Source: Bacilli bacterium
Lineage (GTDB): Bacteria > Bacillota_I > Bacilli_A > RF39 > UBA660
Reading direction: 5' to 3'
DNA length: 64,000 nucleotides
Assembly (NCBI GenBank): GCA_017484125.1
Contig: JAFUTV010000012.1
Span: forward strand, 29,314 to 93,313
Shown: positions 27,388 to 35,986 of the stretch, in pieces
How the letters are laid out: every line of letters starts with the position of its first letter
How positions within the stretch are numbered: the first letter of the stretch is position 1
Program-made: the position numbers and the translations under genes
Notes under the pieces: model-generated
Database searches by the model: none
Seen by the model: the letters and a program-made list of their open reading frames with translations, nothing else
What the model was told of the DNA's origin: nothing

Positions 27388-29316
27388 ATGAAAAAGAAGA
27401 ATAAAGCAAGATTAGCTATGGTATTTTTTCTAACAATTTTGTATATGGAATTAGTATTTCAAATATTTACAGTAGGATTAGTTAATTTATTTAGTGCTAA
27501 AACTATTTATGTTTCGTTATTTGCAATCATTACAAGTGTTACTTTATCTTTTATATGTAAAATTTTTAAAAATGATAAGGTAAGTAGAAGAATTGCCTTA
27601 GGAATAATATTATTTTTAGGAATATATTATTTTGGAGTATTATTATTTAAAGAATTATTTAATACATACTTTAGTATCCATTTAATTGGCGTATCAGATC
27701 AAGCAATAGCATTTGTTGGTGATTTAGTACGTGAAGTATTAAAAAGAATACCTTTATTATTATTGTTTATGCTACCCTATCTATTTGTGCTTAGATATAG
27801 AAAAAAAATATCTTATATCTTAACAAAAGAAAATGTATTATCAGATGTAATATATTTGGTATTAAGTTTAGTATTATTTATATTTTTAGTTAATGTTAAT
27901 TCAGTTTCCAAAAATTTATTTTATGAAGTAGATAATAATGCTGCAAATGTTGAAAAATTAGGTATTAATGTTGCAACATATTTGGATGTAAAAAGAATAT
28001 TTAGTCCAATTGAAGAGGCTATTATTTTAGATATTCCAAAAGAACAACCAGCACAAGAATCTACAGAATATGGATATAATAACATGAATATTGATTTTAA
28101 TAGTTTAGCAAATTCTACATCGAATAAGACATTAAAAAGTATGCATGAATATTTTGGCAATCAAAGTGGTACACTAAAAAATGAGTATACAGGTTTATAT
28201 AAAGATAAGAACTTAATTGTTGTAATGGCAGAAAGTCTAAATACAATTGCAATTAGTGAAAAATACACACCAACTTTATATAAGTTATCACATGAAGGTA
28301 TGGAATTTACTAACTTTTATACTCCAATAAATCTAAGTACTTTAGGTGGAGAGTTTCAAAATTTAACAGGATTATTTGCAAATCTTTCTGTTTTATCAAA
28401 TCAATATCGTAAAGGAAACAATTATTATCCATTTGGACTAGGAAATGTTTATAAAAAACTAGATTATTCTATTCAAGCATATCATCCAAATAGTGGATAT
28501 TTTCAAGATAGAAATAGGTATTTGAAAAATATGGGATTTGATAAATTTGTCTTTAATGGTAATGGTTTAGAAAAACTAATGAATTGTAATTTATGGCCTC
28601 AATCCGATTATGATATGGTTAATGTTACAATAGATGATTTTATTAATGATGATAAATTTATGACTTATTATGTATCTGTTTCTGGACATATGCCTTGGTC
28701 TTATTCTGGCAATAGTATGTCTGTTAGAAATAAAGAAAAAGTAGCAGATAGTAATTATTCAACTGAAGCTGCTGCATATATTGCTGCTAATATTGAACTT
28801 GATAAAGCAATAGAACTTATTATGCAAAAATTAAGTGATGCTAATAAACTAGACGATACAGTAATTGCAATAGTTCCTGATCACTATCCGTATTCTATGA
28901 ATATTAATACTATCAATGAATTGTCAGATTATGAAAGAGATAGTAAATTTGAAGTAAATCATTCTACTTTAATTCTTTATAATAGTACTCAAGAACATAA
29001 AGTAATAGATAAATATATTTCTCAACTAGATGTTTTACCTACAATCTATAATCTATTTGATATTGAATATGATTCTAGATTAATTATGGGAAAAGATATT
29101 TTTTCTACTAGTGAGGGAATAGTTTACTTTAATGATAGAAGTTGGATTACAGCTAAGGGAAGATATGATGCTACTAGAAATAAATTTACTTCTAGTTCTA
29201 ATGAAGAAGTAAGTAATGAATATATTGAAAATATTAAAAAGATAGTTGCATCTAGAATTAATATGAGTAAGTTGATTATGGAACAAGATTATTATAAAAT
29301 AGTGTTAGGTGATTAA
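27388..29316 (+). CDS. LtaS-type phosphoglycerol transferase/sulfatase-family membrane enzyme
   Basis: 642 residues. Five membrane helices in the first 190 residues are followed by an extracellular sulfatase-fold domain. Metal and catalytic sites are Glu282 in VVMAESLN, the nucleophile Thr318 in NLSTLGGEF and DHYPYSM near the end. The family polymerises glycerol phosphate from phosphatidylglycerol (LtaS) or transfers it. The exact product is not clear. It has a 3-bp gap to the asnB-type gene at 29320, so they share a message and probably translation. The GDPD at 46492 could process related lipids. Confidence 0.87.
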   Translation: MKKKNKARLAMVFFLTILYMELVFQIFTVGLVNLFSAKTIYVSLFAIITSVTLSFICKIFKNDKVSRRIALGIILFLGIYYFGVLLFKELFNTYFSIHLIGVSDQAIAFVGDLVREVLKRIPLLLLFMLPYLFVLRYRKKISYILTKENVLSDVIYLVLSLVLFIFLVNVNSVSKNLFYEVDNNAANVEKLGINVATYLDVKRIFSPIEEAIILDIPKEQPAQESTEYGYNNMNIDFNSLANSTSNKTLKSMHEYFGNQSGTLKNEYTGLYKDKNLIVVMAESLNTIAISEKYTPTLYKLSHEGMEFTNFYTPINLSTLGGEFQNLTGLFANLSVLSNQYRKGNNYYPFGLGNVYKKLDYSIQAYHPNSGYFQDRNRYLKNMGFDKFVFNGNGLEKLMNCNLWPQSDYDMVNVTIDDFINDDKFMTYYVSVSGHMPWSYSGNSMSVRNKEKVADSNYSTEAAAYIAANIELDKAIELIMQKLSDANKLDDTVIAIVPDHYPYSMNINTINELSDYERDSKFEVNHSTLILYNSTQEHKVIDKYISQLDVLPTIYNLFDIEYDSRLIMGKDIFSTSEGIVYFNDRSWITAKGRYDATRNKFTSSSNEEVSNEYIENIKKIVASRINMSKLIMEQDYYKIVLGD

Positions 29317-29319
29317 AAA

Positions 29320-31140
29320 ATGTGTGGAATAGCAGGATTTGTTAATAAAAAAGATAATAAAGATGAAATAATAAAAAGTATGGCTGATAAAATAGCTCAT
29401 CGTGGACCTGATGGACAGGGATATTATATAGATGAAAATATTGCTTTAGCACATCGAAGACTTGCTATAATTGATTTAAATACAGGTGCACAACCAATGT
29501 ATAGCAAAGACAAAAATATAGTTATAGTATTTAATGGTGAAATTTATAATTATTTAGATTTAAGAAAAGAATTAAAAGATAAGGGTTATAAATTTCAAAA
29601 TAAATCAGATACTGAGGTTATTATTTATGGATATATTGAATGGAAAGAAAAGGTTGTTGAACATTTAAGGGGTATGTTTGCTTTTGCTATTTATGATATT
29701 AAAAATAAAGAATTATTTTTAGCAAGAGATAAATGGGGAATAAAACCACTTTATTATGCAATGTTTAATGATACATTTATGTTTGCTTCAGAAATAAAAT
29801 CTTTGCTTGTTCACCCAGATTTTGATAAAAAATTAAATGAAAATATCTTATCAGCATATCTTTGCTTTAATTCTACACCAACTACTGAAACATTTTTCAA
29901 AGGTGTATATAGATTAGAACCTGGAACTACTTTAAAATTTAAGAATGGTAAATATAAAATTAATAAATATTTTCAAGTAGATTTTGAACCAAAAAATCAA
30001 AAGATGGATGATATTGTTGAAAACATAAAAAAAGCAATGGAAAATTCTGTTACATACCATCAAATAAGTGATGTTGAAGTAGGCTCATTTTTATCATCTG
30101 GTATTGATTCATCTTATTTAGTATCACTATCTAGACCAGATAAAACATATACAGTTGGATATGATAATCCTAAATATGATGAAATAAAATATGCTAAGGA
30201 TTTAACTGATAAACTGAATATATCTAATACTTCTAAGAAGATAACAAAAAAAGAGTATATGGATAATTTTGAAAAAATAATGTACTATATGGATGAACCA
30301 CTTGCTGATCCATCCGCAATTGCATTATATTTTGTTGCAGAAATTGCATCAAAGGATGTTAAAGTTGTATTTTCTGGTGAAGGTGCTGATGAATTTTTTG
30401 GAGGATATGGTACATACTTAGAAGATATTACTCAAAGTTGGTATATGAAAATACCTTATCCAATTAGACATGTTGGTGCAATGATAGCTAAATTACTACC
30501 GGATGTAAGGGGATTAAATTTTATTTATCGACGTGGACAACATTTAAAAGATTATAATATTGGGCTTGGCAGAGTATTTAGAGATGAAGAGGCTAATAAG
30601 ATTGTCAGATTAAAAAATCAAATACATACAAAAGAAATAGTTGCTTCATTATATGATGATTATAAAGATAAAGATGATACTTCTAAAAGACAAGTAATAG
30701 ATTATTACTATTGGTTAGTAAAAGATTTCTTACATGCAGTAGATAGAAATACTATGATGTTTTCCCTAGAGGCACGTACTCCATTTTTAGATGATGAAGT
30801 TTATAAAATTGCCAGAACTTTACCAGTAAGTGCCAAAATAAACAACGAAACTACTAAACCAGCTTTAAGACAGGCTGCAAAAAGTGTTATTCCAAATGAA
30901 TCTTATAAAAAGAAAAAGTTAGGATTTCCAGTTCCTTTAAGAGAATGGATTAAGGAAGATGATTTATATAATCAAATTAAAGTTAAATTTGAAAGTAAAG
31001 AAGCCAATTATTTCTTTAAACAAAAGAAAATACTAAAGTTATTAGAACAACACAAGGCAGGAAAAAAAGATTGTTATAAAAAAGTTTGGACTATATATAC
31101 TTTCTTGGTATGGTATGATATATATTTTAAAGAAGCCTAG
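29320..31140 (+). CDS. asnB: Asparagine synthase (glutamine-hydrolysing), AsnB/AsnO-like
   Basis: 606 residues, class II amidotransferase with Cys2 (MCGIAGF), HRGPDGQG, AHRRLAIIDL, FNGEIYNY and SDTEVI. The synthetase domain has PP-loop LSSGIDSSYL and FSGEGADEFFGGY. It resembles the longer 600-residue class that includes B. subtilis AsnB, which in that species amidates meso-diaminopimelate, so a wall-modifying role is possible given the LtaS-like gene just before it. It has no T-box leader, unlike the other two asparagine synthetase loci. Confidence 0.9.
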   Translation: MCGIAGFVNKKDNKDEIIKSMADKIAHRGPDGQGYYIDENIALAHRRLAIIDLNTGAQPMYSKDKNIVIVFNGEIYNYLDLRKELKDKGYKFQNKSDTEVIIYGYIEWKEKVVEHLRGMFAFAIYDIKNKELFLARDKWGIKPLYYAMFNDTFMFASEIKSLLVHPDFDKKLNENILSAYLCFNSTPTTETFFKGVYRLEPGTTLKFKNGKYKINKYFQVDFEPKNQKMDDIVENIKKAMENSVTYHQISDVEVGSFLSSGIDSSYLVSLSRPDKTYTVGYDNPKYDEIKYAKDLTDKLNISNTSKKITKKEYMDNFEKIMYYMDEPLADPSAIALYFVAEIASKDVKVVFSGEGADEFFGGYGTYLEDITQSWYMKIPYPIRHVGAMIAKLLPDVRGLNFIYRRGQHLKDYNIGLGRVFRDEEANKIVRLKNQIHTKEIVASLYDDYKDKDDTSKRQVIDYYYWLVKDFLHAVDRNTMMFSLEARTPFLDDEVYKIARTLPVSAKINNETTKPALRQAAKSVIPNESYKKKKLGFPVPLREWIKEDDLYNQIKVKFESKEANYFFKQKKILKLLEQHKAGKKDCYKKVWTIYTFLVWYDIYFKEA

Positions 31141-31158
31141 TAAAAAATACTAGGTTTT
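31136..31158 (+). terminator. Terminator after the second asnB gene
   Basis: CCTAGTA/TACTAGG stem overlapping the stop, short T-run. Confidence 0.65.
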
Positions 31159-31207
31159 AAAATGAATTGTTTTATGTTAAAATAATTTAGAAAAAGGAGC
31201 AATTCTT

Positions 31208-32944
31208 ATGAAAGATTTTATTATAATTCAAGAAAATAATATTAAAGAAGCAATCAAATCTTTAGGTTACGACGTTGATATTGTTAAACTAAATGTTTCC
31301 TCCGTGCCTTCACTTGGAGATTATCAATACAATGGATCAATGGCTTTAGCTAAAGAATTACATCAAAATCCAAGGGATATAGCTAATAATATTGTTGAAA
31401 AACTAGATAAGCGAGATATAGAAAAAATAACTATAGATGGACCAGGATTTATAAATATAACTTTTAAAAATGAAGCATTAATAAATTATTTTAATGATTA
31501 TGAACTAAAAGAATATGAAAACAATAATATTAATGTAGTCATGGACTATGGTAGTCCAAATGTAGCCAAGGCTTTACATGTTGGACATTTAAGAAGTGCA
31601 AATATTGGTGAAGCACTAAAAAGATTAGCTAAGTTTTTGGGATATAATGTTATTGCTGATAATTATATAGGCGACTGGGGAAGACCTATGGGATTAATCA
31701 TATTGGAATTAAAGAAAAAACATCCAGACTGGAAATATTTTGATGAAAACTATGATGGAGATTATCCTGTTGAAGAAACAGTTACTAATGAAGAATTAGA
31801 ATATTTATATCCTATTGCTTCAAATAAGGCCAAAGAAGATGAATTATATTTGGAGGAAGCAAGAATAATAACCAATAAACTTCAACATAAAGAAAAAGGA
31901 TATTATGACTTATGGCAACGTATTGTTGAGGTATCAATCAATAATATTAAAAGATTATATTCTAAATTAAATGTTGAATACGATACTTGGAATGGAGAAG
32001 CATATTCGGATAAATTTGTTAACGATGTTATTGAGTACTTTAAAAACAGTGGACTAACCAAAATAAGTGATGGAGCTACTATTGTTGATGTTGCAAAAAG
32101 TGATGATAAATTAGAAATACCACCAGTTTTATTAATTAAATCTAGTGGTGCTGTATCATATGAAACAACAGATTTAGCTACAATTTGGGATAGAACTAGA
32201 AATATGAAAACTGATGAAATATGGTATGTAGTTGATAATAGACAAGCACTTCATTTTGAACAAGTTTTTCGTGCTTCATATAAATCTAAAATGGTAAGTG
32301 ATAATTTAAAATTAGATTTTTTAGGTTTTGGTACAATGAATGGTAAAGATGGTAAACCATTTAAAACAAGAGATGGTGGTGTTATGCCACTTGAAACACT
32401 AATGAATTTAGTGAAAGAAGAGACTATTAAAAAAATTAATACAAACTTTAGTGATCAAGAAAGAGAAAATATCGCAGACATTTTATCAGTTGCTGCTTTA
32501 AAATATGCTGATTTACTTCCAGTAAGACAGACTGATTATATATTTGATATTGAAAAGTTTTGTGATTTAAATGGTAAGACTGGTATTTATTTATTATATT
32601 CTATAGTAAGAGCAAATTCTTTAATAAAAAAAGTTAAAGAAAATAATATAGATTTTAATAATTTATCTAAAATTAAAGGAAGTCAAGATAGGGATGTATT
32701 AATTAAATTATTACAAGTAGATAGTGTATTAAAAAAATCGATGGAAGAAAAATCATTAAGTTTTATAACTGATTATTTATATCAATTATCTAAAACTTAT
32801 AATAGCTTTTATGATGCAAATAAAATATTAATAGAAAATGATGAGATTTTAAGAGAATCATGGATTGTTTTAACTACAAAGTATATTGATGTTGCAACTA
32901 AATTAACTAATATTCTTGCCATTGAAATACCGGATAAAATGTAA
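31208..32944 (+). CDS. argS: Arginyl-tRNA synthetase
   Basis: Class I synthetase, 578 residues. The N-terminal Add-1 domain is followed by SPNVAKALHVGHLRS (HIGH motif as HVGH), NYIGDWGRPMG, the KMSK-equivalent GKPFKTRDGG, and the C-terminal anticodon-binding DALR domain. AAAAAGGAG precedes ATG. It is followed after 29 bp by an unrecognised 166-residue gene. Confidence 0.97.
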   Translation: MKDFIIIQENNIKEAIKSLGYDVDIVKLNVSSVPSLGDYQYNGSMALAKELHQNPRDIANNIVEKLDKRDIEKITIDGPGFINITFKNEALINYFNDYELKEYENNNINVVMDYGSPNVAKALHVGHLRSANIGEALKRLAKFLGYNVIADNYIGDWGRPMGLIILELKKKHPDWKYFDENYDGDYPVEETVTNEELEYLYPIASNKAKEDELYLEEARIITNKLQHKEKGYYDLWQRIVEVSINNIKRLYSKLNVEYDTWNGEAYSDKFVNDVIEYFKNSGLTKISDGATIVDVAKSDDKLEIPPVLLIKSSGAVSYETTDLATIWDRTRNMKTDEIWYVVDNRQALHFEQVFRASYKSKMVSDNLKLDFLGFGTMNGKDGKPFKTRDGGVMPLETLMNLVKEETIKKINTNFSDQERENIADILSVAALKYADLLPVRQTDYIFDIEKFCDLNGKTGIYLLYSIVRANSLIKKVKENNIDFNNLSKIKGSQDRDVLIKLLQVDSVLKKSMEEKSLSFITDYLYQLSKTYNSFYDANKILIENDEILRESWIVLTTKYIDVATKLTNILAIEIPDKM

Positions 32945-32973
32945 TATAATATCCTTATTTGGAGGTTTTGATA

Positions 32974-33474
32974 ATGAATAATTATATTTCTAAACATGAT
33001 GATGTTAAATATTTATGTCAAAGAATAAAAGGATTATTAAAAGATAAAGTTGTTTTGGGTACATATGGACAATCTAAAGAAATCTTAGCGGGAGTATATA
33101 GAAAAGATCCAGATGTGACAGCATTATATGATGGAATAGCCTTTTATATTGAATATAATAGTAATTATTATTTAAGGTTGCATACTGAAGGTAATAATGA
33201 AATGGAAATGCTTAAAGCACTTCAAGATATTGGCTTTGTTTTATCAATTATTGTTGATGATTCGAAATTAATAGGTGAGCCATCTGCATATTATAAAACA
33301 AATGTTGATCAAGAAAAAAGATTATATTTAGAATGGTGTTTTCAAAATAAAGAAGAATGGTTAAATAATTTAGTAAATTCAAACGAAATAACTAAAGAAA
33401 ATCTTGTAATATTTGATAATAATGAAAATAATATAACAAGAAGATTAATTAAAGATAATAGGATAAATATGTAA
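32974..33474 (+). CDS. Hypothetical protein downstream of argS
   Basis: 166 residues from ATG 32974 (GGAGG upstream; an in-frame TTG at 32959 lies before that site). Soluble alpha/beta composition with VVLGTYGQSKEILAGVYRK, YLRLHTEGNNEMEML and FVLSIIVDDSKLIGEPSAYYKT. The C-terminus is Asn/Lys-rich. I do not recognise the family. It is probably cotranscribed with argS. Confidence 0.75.
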   Translation: MNNYISKHDDVKYLCQRIKGLLKDKVVLGTYGQSKEILAGVYRKDPDVTALYDGIAFYIEYNSNYYLRLHTEGNNEMEMLKALQDIGFVLSIIVDDSKLIGEPSAYYKTNVDQEKRLYLEWCFQNKEEWLNNLVNSNEITKENLVIFDNNENNITRRLIKDNRINM

Positions 33475-33491
33475 AGTAGATTTACGTAAAT

Positions 33492-33520
33492 TTGACAAAT
33501 ATTTTAAAATATGTTATACT
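33492..33520 (+). promoter_or_regulatory. Promoter of the second Asn T-box leader
   Basis: TTGACA, 17 bp, TATACT with extended TGT. Confidence 0.85.
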
Positions 33521-33526
33521 TGTATT

Positions 33527-33824
33527 GCGTTGATGGAGAAAAGTACCCAAGAAGATTTATTTCAGTGAGTTAGGTATAGTGTGAACTAACAATAAATGCT
33601 TGGCGAAAGAACACTCTGGAGCAAACTACCGAAAAGTTATCTTAGTAGGCTAGTTCGGAAGGCAATCCGTTATCAATTTGCTAGGTTTGATAGAACCGAT
33701 TAAAGAGATTACTGAAAATATTAAATTATTCATATAACATGTGAATAATTTGTAAGTAATAAATTAAGGTGGCACCACGGATACCCGTATTCGTCCTTAT
33801 TGTGGGATGATACGGGTATTTTTA
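33527..33824 (+). ncRNA. T-box riboswitch, Asn specifier, upstream of an unknown gene and asnA
   Basis: The T-box core AAGGTGGCACCACGG lies at 33766-33780. The terminator arms ATACCCGTAT (33781-33790) and ATACGGGTAT (33810-33819) are followed by T residues, with CGTCCTT for the antiterminator. In stem I, CGAAAGAACACTCTGGAGC puts AAC (33610-33612) at the specifier position, the same codon and context as the leader at 15938. It predicts induction on low tRNA-Asn charging. It fills the 378-bp gap after 33474. Confidence 0.93.
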
Positions 33825-33852
33825 TATTAAAACATAAAAAGGAGGAATTAAA

Positions 33853-34647
33853 ATGTTTGAATATGTTGTAGAAAAACCAGAAATGGTAAAATTAAAAGAT
33901 GAAGTGCTTAAGTATAGTGACATAGCAAAAAAAAGAATGGAAAGGTTATATTCTATATTAGGAGATGTTGAAGTATCTATTGAATATATTAAAGCTTATT
34001 TAGATTACTTTAGTTATACAAATTCTAAAAGAGAAGATTTATTATTTACTAAGGATGCTTTATTAGAAACTTATAGTATTAGTGCTTCATATCCAAATTT
34101 ATCAAGTAAAGCAATTAAATTAATAATGGGAGAATATGTTAAAGATTTATTTGATGAAGTTAAACCATTAAGTTATTTTGATGGCATGAATTTAAGACAA
34201 ATGGATGATTCATTTGATAGATTTATGCACTTACTAAGATTAGAGGCAGATAAAAGTGATTTACCTTATATAGAAGAAGAAAAGAAAATTGAAGCATTAT
34301 CTAATGAATATGGAAAGGAATTTATAGATTACATTAAGAAATTTGCTGTTAAATATCATAAAACATTTGATGAAATCTTTTATTCAATTCCAGTATCTTC
34401 ATTAATTAAACCTGATGTTGATATGTTCTATGAAGAAGCTAAGAAAGAATTATTTGGGTATATTGGCTATCCATACTCTTTCTTACTATCTAAATCAATG
34501 ATTTTATTTGATGGAGTTGATGCTTATACAAGTGATGATAAATTAATGTATAATTCATCAAGAAAAGGTAGTTTTGAAGCCCCATTTACAGCATCTGAAT
34601 TTCTTGAAAGTGTAGAATCTAAAAGAAAAGAAATTAGAAAGATGTGA
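33853..34647 (+). CDS. Uncharacterised protein controlled by an Asn T-box
   Basis: 264 residues, soluble, mostly helical, no signal, no membrane segment, no Cys pair or nucleotide motif seen. Landmarks are KYSDIAKKRMERLYSILGDV, LSYFDGMNLRQMDDSFDRFM, IDYIKKFAVKYHKTFDEIFY and IGYPYSFLLSKSMILFDGVD. It is not a synthetase, transporter or amidotransferase of a kind I know. A strong GGAGG precedes its ATG and the leader terminator ends 29 bp upstream, so it is the first gene under the T-box, with asnA after it. The context argues for a role in asparagine or Asn-tRNA metabolism (inference). Confidence 0.8.
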   Translation: MFEYVVEKPEMVKLKDEVLKYSDIAKKRMERLYSILGDVEVSIEYIKAYLDYFSYTNSKREDLLFTKDALLETYSISASYPNLSSKAIKLIMGEYVKDLFDEVKPLSYFDGMNLRQMDDSFDRFMHLLRLEADKSDLPYIEEEKKIEALSNEYGKEFIDYIKKFAVKYHKTFDEIFYSIPVSSLIKPDVDMFYEEAKKELFGYIGYPYSFLLSKSMILFDGVDAYTSDDKLMYNSSRKGSFEAPFTASEFLESVESKRKEIRKM

Positions 34648-34681
34648 TTTAATGTCAGATGACAATCATAATTTAAAAAAC

Positions 34682-34746
34682 ACATAAAATAGATAATTTA
34701 ATATTTCATTTTATATCTATTTTATGTAATATAAATAAAATAGATA
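34682..34746 (+). promoter_or_regulatory. Mutually exclusive hairpins between the T-box gene and asnA
   Basis: Segment A (34682-34695) is perfectly complementary over 14 bp to segment B (34714-34727). Segment C (34735-34746) repeats 12 bases of A, so B can pair with A or with C. No U-run follows either stem. A TATAAT near 34781-34786 may be a secondary promoter for asnA. Confidence 0.6.
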
Positions 34747-34812
34747 GTACCTACAAGCTATATTAGTTTATTTATTTAAATATAATATAAATTAAGGAAG
34801 AAGGTTATTAAA

Positions 34813-35781
34813 ATGAAAAAAGAATTAGGTTATTTAGATACAATAAAAGCAATAGATTTAACTAAAAAATATTTTGAAAAACAATTAGAAAAGGAATTAT
34901 CTCTTACTAAAGTACAAAGTCCATTATTTGTTAAATCAACATCAGGACTTCAAGATGCCTTAACTGGAGTAGAAAAGGCATTAAGTTTTACAAAAGATGG
35001 TGAATCTTTTGAAGTAGTTCATTCACTAGCTAAGTGGAAAAGAGATGCATTAGGAAGATATGCTTTTCCATTACATACAGGTTTGTATACTGATATGAAA
35101 GCAGTTAGAAAAGATGAAATAATTGATGATGTTCATTCTTTATATGTTGAACAATGGGATTGGGAAAAAGTTATAAGTAAAGATGATAGAAAAATATCAT
35201 ATTTAAAAGAAACCGTTCAAAGTATTTATAAAGCTATAAGAAAAACATTAGATTATATTAAAAAACAATATCCATCTATATCTCTTAAACTACCTAAAGA
35301 AATATTCTTTATTTCAACTCAAGATTTAGAGGATTTATACCCAGATAAAACACCAAAAGAAAGAGAAGAATTAATAACCAAAGATAAAAAAGCAGTCTTT
35401 ATTATTGGTATTGGTGATAAATTAAAATCTGGTATAGAACATGATTTAAGAAGTCCAGATTATGATGATTGGCAATTAGATGGTGATATGTTAATTTATG
35501 ATAAAGTAATTGATAAAGCTATTGAAATAACATCTATGGGTATTAGAGTAGATGAAAAATCTTTAGTATCACAACTTGAAAAAGCTGGATGTATGGATAG
35601 ATTAACTCTTCCATATCATCAAAAAATTGAAAAAAGAGAATTACCATATACAATTGGTGGTGGTATTGGTCAATCAAGATTGTTAATGCTTTTACTTGAA
35701 AAATCTCATATAGCAGAAATTCAAGCATCAAGTTGGGATCAAAAAACTTTAAAAACTTTAGAAGATAAAAAAATATTATAA
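34813..35781 (+). CDS. asnA: Aspartate-ammonia ligase
   Basis: ATP-dependent, ammonia-using asparagine synthetase related to class II aminoacyl-tRNA synthetases. 322 residues against about 330 in E. coli. Motifs are VQSPLFV, the catalytic SLAKWKRDALGRY, DMKAVRKDE, YVEQWDWEKV, and the C-terminal GGGIGQSRLLMLLL. AAGGAAG is the ribosome site. It probably belongs to the T-box transcript with the gene at 33853, and possibly also has its own start in the 165-bp gap. Confidence 0.96.
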   Translation: MKKELGYLDTIKAIDLTKKYFEKQLEKELSLTKVQSPLFVKSTSGLQDALTGVEKALSFTKDGESFEVVHSLAKWKRDALGRYAFPLHTGLYTDMKAVRKDEIIDDVHSLYVEQWDWEKVISKDDRKISYLKETVQSIYKAIRKTLDYIKKQYPSISLKLPKEIFFISTQDLEDLYPDKTPKEREELITKDKKAVFIIGIGDKLKSGIEHDLRSPDYDDWQLDGDMLIYDKVIDKAIEITSMGIRVDEKSLVSQLEKAGCMDRLTLPYHQKIEKRELPYTIGGGIGQSRLLMLLLEKSHIAEIQASSWDQKTLKTLEDKKIL

Positions 35782-35787
35782 TTTATA

Positions 35788-35811
35788 AAGAGCTAAGCAT
35801 AGCTCTTTTTA
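35788..35811 (+). terminator. Terminator after asnA
   Basis: AAAGAGCT/AGCTCTTT stem with T5. A second weak A/T hairpin lies near 35923-35950. The rest of the gap to 35986 shows only a TATAAT near 35963. Confidence 0.85.
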
Positions 35812-35986
35812 TTTATATTAATTGTAATTAATGCTATTATTTATAATAGGGATTTCATATAACAAGAAATATTACTTTGGATGAATTTATTAGTTACATA
35901 TATTAAAGTGTTAACTAATAATAAAAAGAAAGAAAAAATCTTTTTTTTTTATTTCAATAAGGTATAATAATAATAGGGTGGTATGC

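Noticed and set aside
35923..35950. A-rich/T-rich hairpin before the hydrogenase as a terminator
   Set aside because: Only A-T pairs and a large loop; the true terminator of asnA is at 35788.
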